DNA of 43,547 nt. Origin: Acidobacteriota bacterium (GTDB lineage: Bacteria > Acidobacteriota > Vicinamibacteria > Vicinamibacterales > CAVVIG01). The position numbers and the translations under genes were made by a program. How positions within the stretch are numbered: position 1 is the first letter of the stretch; each line of letters begins with the position of its first letter. Where the stretch lies: NCBI GenBank assembly GCA_017883165.1, contig JADGOC010000014.1, forward strand, positions 1 through 43,547, read 5' to 3'. Below the pieces are notes generated by a model that worked only from the letters and a program-made list of their open reading frames with translations, had not been told where the DNA came from and made no database searches. Positions 18,589 to 26,846 of this stretch are shown one piece after another.

Positions 18589-20945
18589 AGATCCGAATCG
18601 CCGCCTTCTGGCGCAAACCCTGGGTGCGCTATGCCGCGCTCGCGGCGGCGATTCCGCTGGTCTTCCTGATTGTGGCGGCCGGCTACTACTACGTCAGCTT
18701 CGCGCGTCTCATCGATGCGCAATTGCACGGCGAGCGCGATCGCGTGCTGCCGCGCGTCCTCGCACGCCCCCTCGAGCTGCGCCGCGGGCAGTCGCTCACC
18801 GAGCGGGAGCTGATCGATCGGCTGAACGATCTCGGATACGCGCAACGCGCGAAGACCGAGAAGGCCGGCGAGTTCGCGATTGGCAGCGGCGCGATCGCGA
18901 TCATGCCGCGCGTCGCCGAGCTACGGGGGCAGACGGTCCGCGTCGTGTTTCAGAAGCCGGCGCCTGTGCTGCCTGGTGCGAAGACGCCCGCCGCCCGCGC
19001 GAAGCCGCCGAAGGCGCCCGACCGGATCGCGCGTCTCGAGCTGGGCGCGCGGCCCAGCGAGCACCTGACGCTCGACACGCCGGTGCTGACCTCGCTCATC
19101 AGCGGGGAGCGCGAGAAGCAGCGGCAGGTGGCGCTGTCGGTGATTCCCAAGCCGATGATCGACGCCGTCCTGACGATCGAGGACCACCGGTTCTACGACA
19201 ACCCTGGCGTCGATCCGATCGGCATCGTCGGCGCGTTCCTCTCGAACATCCGTGGCACCAAGGCGTACACGGCCGGCGGCAGCACCATCACGCAGCAGCT
19301 GGTCCGCAACGTGTTTCTGCCGAAGTTCGCGGGCATGACGCTGCAGACCGCGCGCATGAAGTCGATCAGGCGCAAGCTCCTCGAAGCCTGGGTCGCCGTC
19401 GTCCTCACCCGCCGTGCGTCGAAGGACGAGATCCTCGAGATGTATCTCAACGACGTGCCGCTCGGGCAGCGCGGATCGTTCGCGATCTCGGGCGTGCCGG
19501 AAGCCGCGCGCCTGTTCTTCGGCAAGGACGTCAGCAACCTGTCGCTGGCCGAAGCGGCGACGATCGCCGGCGTCATTCAATCGCCGTCGGCGCTCTCGCC
19601 GTTCACCAACGCCGCCCGCTGCCGCGAGCGACGCAACGTGGTGCTCCACGCCATGGCCGACCTCGGGCACGTGACGTTGGACGCCGCCGATCGCGCCGCG
19701 CACGAGCCGCTCATCGTCGTGCAGCGCGCGCTCGAGGCGGAAGCGCCCTACTTCGTCGACTTCGTCGGACAGACCCTCGCCGACCAGTACCCCGGTCTCA
19801 CCACGACGACGACGCAGGCGGTGGATGTGTATACGACGCTCGATCTGCATCTGCAGCGCATGGCGCAGGATGCGGTGCGCGACGGGCTCACGCACGTCGA
19901 TGAGCTGCTGGCGCACAGAAAGCGCCGCGGCCGCGCGGAAGCCGCGCTCATCAGCCTCGATCCGCGCACCGGCGAGATCCTCGCGTTTGTCGGCGGGCGG
20001 TCCTACAACCAGTCGCAATACGATCGCGCGATCGCCTCGCGCAGGCAGCCGGGATCGGTGTTCAAGCCGTTCGTGTATCTCACGGCGTTCGAGCAGGCGG
20101 CGGCGGACGGCCGGACCGACATCACGCCGGCGTCGATCACCAACGACGAGCCCGAGACCTTCGAATTCGACGATCAGGTCTGGTCGCCGGAGAACTACGA
20201 GAAGACCTACGACGGCCCGATCACGTTCCGGCATGCGCTCGCGCACTCGCGGAACCTGGGGACGATTCACGTGGCGCAGGCCGCGGGATACGATCACATC
20301 GCCGCGTTCTGGAAAAAGCTCGGTCTCGGCACGCCGCCCCAGGCGTATCCCTCGATCGCGCTCGGCGTGTTCGAGGCGACGCCGTACGAGATCGCGACGG
20401 CGTACTCGCTCTTTCCCAACGGCGGCGTCATCCGGCCGTTGAAGCACATTCTGCGGATCACGAGCGGCGGCAAGGACGTGACGAAGCCTACCGGCAACGA
20501 CACGCGGGTCGTCGCCCGGCCCGACACGACGTTCCTCGTCACCAACATGATGCGCAGCGTGCTGAACGAGGGCACGGCGGCGAGCGCGCGCGCGGCCGGT
20601 TTCACGCTCGACGCGGCGGGCAAGACGGGCACCACCAACGATCTGCGCGATGCGTGGTTCGTCGGCTTCACGCCCGAGCTGCTCACGGTCGTGTGGGTGG
20701 GCTTCGACGACAACCAGCCGGTGGGTCTGTCCGGCGCGCAGGCGGCGCTGCCGATCTGGACGCAATTCATGACGCGCGCGCTGGGCGGCCACGAGAGCAT
20801 TCCGTTCGCGGTGCCGGGCGGCATAAGCTTCGTCGACATTGATCCCGACACCGGCAAGCTGGCGACGCCGCTCTGCCCGCGCGTCTTCCGGGAAGCGTTT
20901 CTCGCAGGCACCGAGCCGGTGCTGACGTGCGATATCCATCGATGA
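18570..20945 (+). CDS. Class A penicillin-binding protein (PBP1 family)
   Basis: The 791-aa bifunctional enzyme polymerises and cross-links peptidoglycan. After a short cytoplasmic N-terminus there is one membrane helix (about residues 24-46) and a UB2H-like region as in PBP1B. The GT51 domain follows, with the catalytic Glu in TIEDHRFYDNPGVDP (about 204) and AGGSTITQQLVRN. The transpeptidase domain has SVFK (SxxK, about 494), SRN in ALAHSRNLGTI, and KTGTTND (about 683). The start is a TTG at 18570-18572 inside the end of bshC; the ATGA at its stop couples it to xdhC. I leave the symbol open between mrcA/pbpC-type names, although the UB2H-like segment favours PBP1B. Confidence 0.95.
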   Translation: MDRHHLKIRIAAFWRKPWVRYAALAAAIPLVFLIVAAGYYYVSFARLIDAQLHGERDRVLPRVLARPLELRRGQSLTERELIDRLNDLGYAQRAKTEKAGEFAIGSGAIAIMPRVAELRGQTVRVVFQKPAPVLPGAKTPAARAKPPKAPDRIARLELGARPSEHLTLDTPVLTSLISGEREKQRQVALSVIPKPMIDAVLTIEDHRFYDNPGVDPIGIVGAFLSNIRGTKAYTAGGSTITQQLVRNVFLPKFAGMTLQTARMKSIRRKLLEAWVAVVLTRRASKDEILEMYLNDVPLGQRGSFAISGVPEAARLFFGKDVSNLSLAEAATIAGVIQSPSALSPFTNAARCRERRNVVLHAMADLGHVTLDAADRAAHEPLIVVQRALEAEAPYFVDFVGQTLADQYPGLTTTTTQAVDVYTTLDLHLQRMAQDAVRDGLTHVDELLAHRKRRGRAEAALISLDPRTGEILAFVGGRSYNQSQYDRAIASRRQPGSVFKPFVYLTAFEQAAADGRTDITPASITNDEPETFEFDDQVWSPENYEKTYDGPITFRHALAHSRNLGTIHVAQAAGYDHIAAFWKKLGLGTPPQAYPSIALGVFEATPYEIATAYSLFPNGGVIRPLKHILRITSGGKDVTKPTGNDTRVVARPDTTFLVTNMMRSVLNEGTAASARAAGFTLDAAGKTGTTNDLRDAWFVGFTPELLTVVWVGFDDNQPVGLSGAQAALPIWTQFMTRALGGHESIPFAVPGGISFVDIDPDTGKLATPLCPRVFREAFLAGTEPVLTCDIHR

Positions 20946-21769
20946 ACCGCGAAGTCTTCGCCGCCATCGCCGAAGCGCTCGAGCGGGGTGAAACGGCCGC
21001 GCTCGTCACGATCGTGTCGGCGCGCGGATCGACGCCGCAGCGCGTCGGCGCGAAGATGCTCGTCTTCGCCGACGGCCGCACCATCGGCACCATCGGCGGC
21101 GGCTGTTACGAGAGCGACGCGTTCGGCAAAGCGCGCGAGGCGATCACGGCGCGCAGGCCGCAGCTCGTCCACTACGAGCTCTCCGACGATTTCGCGCAGG
21201 AGACCGGCCTCATCTGCGGCGGCCAGATGGACGTCTACATCGAGCCGATCGAACCGTCGCCCGAGCTGTACATCATCGGCGGCGGACACGTCGGGTATCA
21301 TCTCGCGCGGCTCGCGCACGAGGTCGGCTTCCGCGTGCACGTCGTCGACGACCGCGAGAAGTTCGCGAACCGCGAGCGCTTCCCCACCGCCGAGGAAGTC
21401 GTCGCCGACGACATCCCCACGTGGCTCGCGGCCGCCACGCTGCCGCCGCACGCCTACGCCGTCATCGTGACGCGCGGCCACACCAACGATCTCGAGGCGC
21501 TCCGGGCGCTGGCGCCGCGCGAGCTGCGCTATCTCGGCTTGATCGGCAGCCGCGCCAAGGTCGCGCGCGTGTACGACGCGCTGACCGCCGACGGGGTCCC
21601 GGCCGAGCAGCTCACGCGCATTCACGCGCCGATCGGTCTGGACATCGGCGCCGTCACGCCGCAGGAGATCGCCGTCAGCATTCTGGCGGAGCTGATCGCG
21701 GTCAAGCACGGCAAGATCGCCGGCCGCGACGCCGCAGAATTGTCGATGCGCTGGAACAACCTGACGTGA
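20942..21769 (+). CDS. XdhC/CoxI family molybdoenzyme maturation factor
   Basis: The 275-aa protein has both XdhC domains. The N-terminal XdhC_CoxI domain carries ARGSTPQRVGAKM, TIGGGCYESDAF and GLICGGQMDVYIEP. The C-terminal Rossmann-like domain begins YIIGGGHVGYHLARLA and includes the conserved VVDDREKFANRERFP. Family members bind molybdenum cofactor and insert its sulfurated form into xanthine dehydrogenase-type enzymes. No xdhA or xdhB is in the window. The ATG at 20942 overlaps the PBP stop (ATGA), and the gene ends in a GTGA overlap with the amidohydrolase, so the partner function probably lies in that next gene. Confidence 0.92.
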   Translation: MNREVFAAIAEALERGETAALVTIVSARGSTPQRVGAKMLVFADGRTIGTIGGGCYESDAFGKAREAITARRPQLVHYELSDDFAQETGLICGGQMDVYIEPIEPSPELYIIGGGHVGYHLARLAHEVGFRVHVVDDREKFANRERFPTAEEVVADDIPTWLAAATLPPHAYAVIVTRGHTNDLEALRALAPRELRYLGLIGSRAKVARVYDALTADGVPAEQLTRIHAPIGLDIGAVTPQEIAVSILAELIAVKHGKIAGRDAAELSMRWNNLT

Positions 21770-23094
21770 CGCTCCTCATCCGCGGCGGTCTCGTCCTGAC
21801 GATGAACGACCGGTTCGACACGATTGAGGGCGACGTGTCCATCACAGACGGCCGCATCGCCGCGGTCGGTCCGGCGATCGCCGGCAAGCACGACCGCACC
21901 ATCGACGCGCGCGGCGGCTACATCCTGCCCGGCTTCATCCAGACGCACATTCACCTGTGCCAGACGCTGTTTCGGGGTTACGCCGACGATCTGCCGCTCA
22001 TGGACTGGCTGCGGCGCCGCGTCTGGCCGATGGAAGCCGCGCACACCCCGGCGAGTCTGCGCGCGGCGACGCGGTTGGCGACGACGGAGCTGCTGTCGAG
22101 CGGCACGACCGCGGTGCTGACGATGGAAACCGTGCACGACACCGACGTGGTGTTCGAGACCGTCGCCGAGAGCGGCCTGCGCGCCACCATCGGCAAGTGC
22201 ATGATGGATTCGGCCGCCGACGTGCCGGCGCGGCTGCAGGAAGAGACGCGCGCCTCAATCGACGAGAGCGTGTCGCTTCGCCGGCGATGGGACGGCGCGG
22301 CGAACGGCCGCCTGCATGCCGCGTTCGCCCCGCGGTTCGCCGTGTCGTGCTCGCGGGCGCTCCTCGAAGCGGTGGCCAACTTGTCCGACGAGCAGCACGC
22401 CCTCGTGCACACGCATGCCTCGGAATCGCGCGAGGAGATCGCGATCGTCAAACAGCTCTCCGGGGGCCTGACGAACCTGGAGTACCTCGCGAGCGTGCAC
22501 CTGGCGTCGCCGCACCTCTGCGCCGCGCACTGCGTGTGGGTGGACGATCACGAGCAGGGGCTGCTCGCCGAACACGACGTCAAAGTCCTGCATTGCCCGG
22601 GATCCAACCTGAAGCTCGGCTCCGGCGTCGCGCCGGTGCCGGAGATGCGGGCGCGGGGCATCACGGTGTCCCTGGGCGCGGACGGCGGCGCGTGCAACAA
22701 CCGCCTCGACATGTTCGAGGAAATGCGCCTCGCGGCCGTCCTCCAGGCGATGCGGGTGCATCCGGGCGCCCTGCCGGCGCGCGACGTCGTGTGGATGGCG
22801 ACCCGCGCGGGCGCGCGAACGCTCGGGCTCGAGCAGGACATCGGATCGATCGAAGTCGGCAAACGCGCCGACCTCATCGTCGTCGACCGCGACCGCCCGC
22901 ACCTCGCGCCAGGGCCCGATCCGTATTCGACGATCGTCTACGCGGCGCGCGGCAGCGACGTCCGCTCGACCATCGTTGACGGCGAGGTGCTGGTGGACGA
23001 GTTCGCGCCGGTGCGCGTCGATCGCGCGGAGGTCGCCATCGCGGCGCGCGCGGCCGCGCACGCGCTGGCGTCCCGCGCCGGCGTCCGCGCCTGA
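21766..23094 (+). CDS. ATZ/TRZ-type amidohydrolase (purine or related deaminase)
   Basis: The 442-aa protein is a metal-dependent amidohydrolase. Metal and catalytic residues are visible: the HIH pair in TQTHIHLCQTLFRG, HTHASES, the His pair in CAAHCVWVD, and the Asp in SLGADGGACNN. The N- and C-terminal beta-sandwich segments (LLIRGGLVLTMNDRF; IGSIEVGKRADLIVVD) are intact. The family includes guanine deaminase, S-adenosylhomocysteine deaminase and chlorohydrolases. Coupling to xdhC makes a purine-catabolic deaminase such as guanine deaminase a reasonable inference, not a proof. The GTG at 21766 (GTGA overlap) is preferred because the frame upstream of it is only the shadow of xdhC. Confidence 0.88.
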   Translation: MTLLIRGGLVLTMNDRFDTIEGDVSITDGRIAAVGPAIAGKHDRTIDARGGYILPGFIQTHIHLCQTLFRGYADDLPLMDWLRRRVWPMEAAHTPASLRAATRLATTELLSSGTTAVLTMETVHDTDVVFETVAESGLRATIGKCMMDSAADVPARLQEETRASIDESVSLRRRWDGAANGRLHAAFAPRFAVSCSRALLEAVANLSDEQHALVHTHASESREEIAIVKQLSGGLTNLEYLASVHLASPHLCAAHCVWVDDHEQGLLAEHDVKVLHCPGSNLKLGSGVAPVPEMRARGITVSLGADGGACNNRLDMFEEMRLAAVLQAMRVHPGALPARDVVWMATRAGARTLGLEQDIGSIEVGKRADLIVVDRDRPHLAPGPDPYSTIVYAARGSDVRSTIVDGEVLVDEFAPVRVDRAEVAIAARAAAHALASRAGVRA

Positions 23095-23102
23095 CGATCC
23101 AA

Positions 23103-23127
23103 GCCGGGCGCGCCCGGAGCGCCCGGC
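23103..23127 (+). terminator. Hairpin after the amidohydrolase gene
   Basis: GCCGGGCGC (23103-23111) and GCGCCCGGC (23119-23127) form a perfect 9-bp stem with a 7-nt loop, 8 nt after the amidohydrolase stop. No T-run follows, so it may be a Rho-independent-like terminator without a U-tract, or it may only insulate the hrcA promoter. Confidence 0.5.
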
Positions 23128-23142
23128 TCGGGCCGGACGTTG

Positions 23143-23148
23143 TATAAT
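23143..23148 (+). promoter_or_regulatory. -10 box of the hrcA operon
   Basis: A perfect TATAAT sits just upstream of the CIRCE element. The predicted transcription start (about 23155) lies at the first CIRCE base, so repressor binding would cover it. No good -35 is visible at the expected distance, where the 3' arm of the hairpin lies. Confidence 0.65.
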
Positions 23149-23153
23149 GTCTG

Positions 23154-23180
23154 TTAGCACTCTCGCCATCAGAGTGCCAG
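23154..23180 (+). promoter_or_regulatory. CIRCE operator (HrcA binding site)
   Basis: TTAGCACTC, then 9 nt, then GAGTGCCAG matches the CIRCE consensus TTAGCACTC-N9-GAGTGCTAA at all but two positions in the second arm. It lies between the TATAAT box and the hrcA start. HrcA is expected to repress its own operon here and to be released on heat shock when GroEL is occupied. Confidence 0.93.
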
Positions 23181-23208
23181 CTCGTCCGCGTAAAGCCGGA
23201 CGCTACAG

Positions 23209-24249
23209 ATGAATCCAGAAACGCAGGAACGCTCGAAACGTGTGCTCGCGGCGCTCATCCGCGAATACATCTCGTCCGGCGACCCCGTCCCCTCGTCGCT
23301 GCTCGTCACAGCGGCCGGCTTGGGGGTGTCGTCGGCGACGGTGCGTAGCATTCTCGCGCGGCTCGAGGACGACGGGTTCATCCAGCAGCCGCACACCTCA
23401 TCGGGCCGGATCCCGACCGATCGCGGCTACCGTTTCTACGTCGACCTGCTGCTCGACACCAAGCGCTCGCCGCGCACGGCCAGCGCGGTCGAAGCGCGCC
23501 TGCGGCGCGACAGCTCGGGGCCTCTGCTCGACTCGGTGTTGTCGCACGTCTCGCAGCTCCTCTCGCAGGCGTCGCGTCAGGTCGGCTTCGCGCTGCGTCC
23601 CGAGCATGAGGCGGCGGTGTTCGACCGCGTCGAGTTCATTTCGCTCAGCGCGGCGCGTGTGCTCGTCGTGATCGTCGCCCGCGGCGGCCACGTGATCCAG
23701 AAAGTGGTCGACATCGGCGAGCCGCTCGCCGCGGAAGACCTGCGGGAGGCGGCGAACTACTTGAACACGGAGTTCTCGGGGCTGCCGCTGCACCGCGCGC
23801 GCGAAGCGGTGCTCGACCGCATCAACGAAGAGCGGCTGCTGTACGACGCGCTCATCGCCCGCGCGATGCGGCTCGCCACGTCCACGTTCGCGGACCTGCC
23901 CGACGAGCGGGTGATTTTCGTCGAAGGCACGGCGTCGCTCCTCGAGGAGACGCACGGGCTGACGCTCGACATGCTGCGGACCCTGCTCGAAATGATCGAA
24001 GAAAAGCAGCGCCTCGTGCGCGTGCTGAACGAATACATCGACGGTCCCGGGCTGACCGTCGTCATCGGCGCCGAGCATCTGCACGCCGGCCTGCGGCCGT
24101 TCAGCCTCATCGCGTCGACCTACGAGGACGGCTCGGGCACGGGGACCATCGGCGTCATCGGTCCGACGCGCATGCGGTATTCGCGGGCAATCGCGGTGGT
24201 CGACGGCGCGGCACAAGCGGTCTCCCGCGTGCTGCGCGATCCCAACTAG
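23209..24249 (+). CDS. hrcA: Heat-inducible transcription repressor HrcA
   Basis: The 346-aa protein has an N-terminal winged helix (LIREYISSGDPVPSSLL, GLGVSSATVRSILARLEDDGFI, HTSSGRIPTDRGYRFYVD). The long ligand/dimer region includes VIIARGGHVIQ-like strands and the C-terminal TVVIGAEH and GVIGPTRMRYSRAI blocks. Length is standard. It is preceded by its own CIRCE site and followed 6 nt later by grpE. The ATG at 23209 has little Shine-Dalgarno sequence. Confidence 0.97.
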   Translation: MNPETQERSKRVLAALIREYISSGDPVPSSLLVTAAGLGVSSATVRSILARLEDDGFIQQPHTSSGRIPTDRGYRFYVDLLLDTKRSPRTASAVEARLRRDSSGPLLDSVLSHVSQLLSQASRQVGFALRPEHEAAVFDRVEFISLSAARVLVVIVARGGHVIQKVVDIGEPLAAEDLREAANYLNTEFSGLPLHRAREAVLDRINEERLLYDALIARAMRLATSTFADLPDERVIFVEGTASLLEETHGLTLDMLRTLLEMIEEKQRLVRVLNEYIDGPGLTVVIGAEHLHAGLRPFSLIASTYEDGSGTGTIGVIGPTRMRYSRAIAVVDGAAQAVSRVLRDPN

Positions 24250-24255
24250 GCACCT

Positions 24256-24780
24256 ATGGCTGACAAACCGACCTTCGATCCGGCGGATCTGCCGCCGGAC
24301 GCGAGCGATCCGCCCGACACGCCGGCCGATTCGGGCGCGCTCGCCGTGCTCCAGCGCGAGCGCGACGATTTCTACGATCGCCTGCTCCGCAAGACGGCCG
24401 AGTTCGACAACTACCGCAGGCGCATCGAGCGCGAGCGGCGCGAGCAGGCCGATCAGGCCATCGTCGATCTGCTGCAGGATGTGCTGCTCATCGTCGACGA
24501 CTTCGATCTGGCGCGCAACGTCGAAGCCGGCGACGGCGCGCAGGCCTACAAGAAAGGGATCGAGCTGATTCACGGCAAGCTCCACGATCTGCTCAAGCGA
24601 TATCACGTCCGTCCCATCCAGTCCCTCGGCGCCGACTTCGATCCGAACCTGCATCAGGCCGTGATCCACGAAGTCAGCCCGGAGCACCGCGAGGGCGAGG
24701 TGATCGGCGAACTGCGGCGCGGGTACACGATTGGCGAGAAGCTGCTGCGGCCGGCAATGGTGAAGGTGGCGAAGGCGTGA
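24256..24780 (+). CDS. grpE: GrpE nucleotide exchange factor
   Basis: The 174-aa protein releases ADP from DnaK. An acidic, proline-rich N-terminus precedes the long coiled-coil helix (LQRERDDFYDRLLRKTAEFDNYRRRIERER). The beta-wing domain follows with LGADFDPNLHQAVIHEVSPEHREGEVIGELRRGYTIGEKLLRPAMVKVAKA, the family hallmark. The stop overlaps the dnaJ GTG (GTGA). Confidence 0.97.
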   Translation: MADKPTFDPADLPPDASDPPDTPADSGALAVLQRERDDFYDRLLRKTAEFDNYRRRIERERREQADQAIVDLLQDVLLIVDDFDLARNVEAGDGAQAYKKGIELIHGKLHDLLKRYHVRPIQSLGADFDPNLHQAVIHEVSPEHREGEVIGELRRGYTIGEKLLRPAMVKVAKA

Positions 24781-25922
24781 GCAAGCGGGATTACTACGAG
24801 ATCCTCGGCGTCAGCCGCGCGGCCACCGATGTCGAGCTCAAGAGCGCGTACCGCAAGCTGGCGATGAAATATCACCCGGATCGCAACCCGGGCGACGACG
24901 CGGCCGAGGAAACATTCAAGGAAGGCGCGGAAGCCTACGCGGTGCTCGCCGACACGGACAAGCGCAGCCTGTACGATCGGTTCGGTCATCAGGGCGTGAA
25001 CGCCGCGGGCGGTGGCGGATTCGATCCGACGGTCTTCTCCGGGTTCGAAGACATTCTCGGCGGTCTGGGCGACATCTTCGGGTTCGGCGATCTGTTTGGC
25101 GGCGGCCGCCGCCGCGGCGGGCCGCAACGCGGCGCCGATCTGCGGTACGACCTCGAGATCACGTTCGAAGAAGCCGCACGCGGCGCCGAAACGGCGGTCC
25201 AGATTCCCCGCCAGGAGAACTGCGAGACGTGCCACGGCGCGGGCGCCGCGCCGGGATCGTCGCCGACCGTCTGCCCGCAGTGCCGCGGGCAGGGCCAGGT
25301 ACGGTTCCAGCAAGGCTTCTTCACCGTCGCGCGCACGTGCCCGCAGTGCCGCGGCGCCGGCAAGGTCATCACCAAGCCGTGTCAGGCCTGCCGGGGCGCG
25401 GGCCGCGTCGCGCACGACCGCAAGATCACGGTGAAGATTCCCGCCGGCATCGCGACCGGTCAGCAGCTCCGGCTGCAAGGCGAGGGCGAGGCCGGCTTCG
25501 CCGGCGGCCCCGCCGGCCATCTCTTCGTCGTCGTCCACGTGCAGGAACACGAGTTCTTCCGGCGCGACGGCATGAATCTGTTCTGCGAGATTCCGGTGAA
25601 CTTCACGACCGTCGCGCTCGGCGGCGAGATCCAGGTGCCGACGCTCGACGGAACGGACAACGTGAAGGTGCCCGAGGGCACGCAGACCGGCACGACGCTG
25701 CGGCTGCGCGGCAAAGGCATGCCGGACGTGAACGGCCGCGGGCGCGGCGACCTGTTCGCGACGGTGCAGGTCCTGACGCCGAAGAAGCTCACCAAGGAAC
25801 AGCGCGGCCTGCTCGTTCAGCTCGCGAAGCTCCTGCCGAAGGAGAAATTCGAGCCGCGCGCGCGGGAAGACCAGCAGGACGAGCGCAATCTGTTCGACCG
25901 CGTCAAAGACATGTTCGGATAG
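24777..25922 (+). CDS. dnaJ: Chaperone DnaJ
   Basis: The 381-aa co-chaperone has the J domain with HPD at residues 33-35, a Gly/Phe-rich linker, four CxxCxGxG zinc repeats (CETCHGAG, CPQCRGQG, CPQCRGAG, CQACRGAG) and both beta-rich substrate domains. All zinc cysteines are present. The GTG start overlaps grpE. dnaK is not next to it, so the DnaK partner is encoded elsewhere. It is followed 3 nt later by prmA. Confidence 0.97.
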   Translation: MSKRDYYEILGVSRAATDVELKSAYRKLAMKYHPDRNPGDDAAEETFKEGAEAYAVLADTDKRSLYDRFGHQGVNAAGGGGFDPTVFSGFEDILGGLGDIFGFGDLFGGGRRRGGPQRGADLRYDLEITFEEAARGAETAVQIPRQENCETCHGAGAAPGSSPTVCPQCRGQGQVRFQQGFFTVARTCPQCRGAGKVITKPCQACRGAGRVAHDRKITVKIPAGIATGQQLRLQGEGEAGFAGGPAGHLFVVVHVQEHEFFRRDGMNLFCEIPVNFTTVALGGEIQVPTLDGTDNVKVPEGTQTGTTLRLRGKGMPDVNGRGRGDLFATVQVLTPKKLTKEQRGLLVQLAKLLPKEKFEPRAREDQQDERNLFDRVKDMFG

Positions 25923-25925
25923 TGC

Positions 25926-26720
25926 GTGACGTTTTTCCCTGCACTGCAGGTCCACGGCGCAGAGAGCGACATGATTCTTGCGATCGTGGACGATTACTCG
26001 CCCACGGCCGTTGACGAGCGCGGCCCCGCGATGCGCGTCTTTTTCGCCGCGGCAGGCCCACGCGATGCCGCCCACGCCGCGCTGGCCGCGGCCGGCGTCA
26101 CCGTCGAACGCATCGAAGTGGACGACGAGGACTGGGCGCGCCGTTCGCAGGAGAACCTGGCGCCGATCACGGTCGGCCGCATCACGGTCTATCCGAGCAG
26201 GCACCAGTCACCCGTCGCCATCGTCATCGCGCCATCGATGGGCTTCGGCACCGGCCATCATGCGACGACGAGGCTGTGCCTGGTCGCGCTGCAGACGATC
26301 GATCTTTCACACGCGTTCGTGCTCGACGTCGGGACCGGCTCCGGTGTCCTCGCCATCGCCGCGTCCCGCCTGGGCGCCGCGCGCGCGACCGGCATCGACA
26401 GCGATCCGGATGCCGTGCGATCGGCGCGCGAGAGCCTCGCGCTCAACCCCGACGCCCGCGGCGTCGAGCTCGACGTGAGCAATCTCATGACCGCGCCGCT
26501 TCCTCGAGCGGATGTCGTCACCGCCAATCTGACCGGCGCGTTGCTGGTCCGCGCGGCCGGGCGACTCGTCGAAAGCGTGCGGCCGGGCGGCACGCTCATC
26601 GTCAGCGGCCTGCTCACCGAGGAGCGCGACACGGTCCGCGCCGCGTTCAGTTCAATGGAGTTGATCTGGGAAGCGGAAGAAGATGGATGGGTGGGGCTAG
26701 GCTTTCGAGCCGTTCACTGA
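25926..26720 (+). CDS. prmA: Ribosomal protein L11 methyltransferase
   Basis: The 264-aa S-adenosylmethionine enzyme methylates ribosomal protein L11. Class I methyltransferase motifs are visible: PSMGFGTGHHATTRLCL, LDVGTGSGVLAIAASRLGA, the acidic GIDSDPDAV, and NLTGALL (the N-[LI]-x-x motif of PrmA). The N-terminal substrate domain is present but short. The GTG at 25926 follows the dnaJ stop by 3 nt. dnaJ-prmA order is common; rsmE, which often comes next, is here separated and inverted. Confidence 0.9.
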   Translation: MTFFPALQVHGAESDMILAIVDDYSPTAVDERGPAMRVFFAAAGPRDAAHAALAAAGVTVERIEVDDEDWARRSQENLAPITVGRITVYPSRHQSPVAIVIAPSMGFGTGHHATTRLCLVALQTIDLSHAFVLDVGTGSGVLAIAASRLGAARATGIDSDPDAVRSARESLALNPDARGVELDVSNLMTAPLPRADVVTANLTGALLVRAAGRLVESVRPGGTLIVSGLLTEERDTVRAAFSSMELIWEAEEDGWVGLGFRAVH

Positions 26721-26773
26721 GCGGATCGCTGCCGAAGCCAATGCCGAGCCGCGTAAGCGGCGAAGGCACAGGG

Positions 26774-26787
26774 GGTGGGGCCCCACC
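26774..26787. promoter_or_regulatory. 14-bp perfect palindrome after prmA
   Basis: GGTGGGGCCCCACC is fully self-complementary and lies 53 nt after prmA in a 126-nt gap before the next gene. It could fold as a GGTGG/CCACC stem with a GGCC loop and end the hrcA operon transcript, with GTGAAAAAA shortly after on the same strand. It could instead be an operator. Nothing else is evident in the gap. Confidence 0.35.
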
Positions 26788-26846
26788 GCATGGTGAAAAA
26801 ATGATGGCACGCTGCCGAAGGTCACCTCGGTTCGTCTAATAAGCAT

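Noticed and set aside
21421-21765. N-terminal extension of the amidohydrolase
   Set aside because: It is the shadow of xdhC in another frame; the beta-sandwich start LLIRGGLVLTMND begins at the GTG at 21766.
26720-26846. A small gene or RNA between prmA and the exported protein
   Set aside because: No open frame with a ribosome site or conserved RNA fold was seen; only a 14-bp palindrome stands out.
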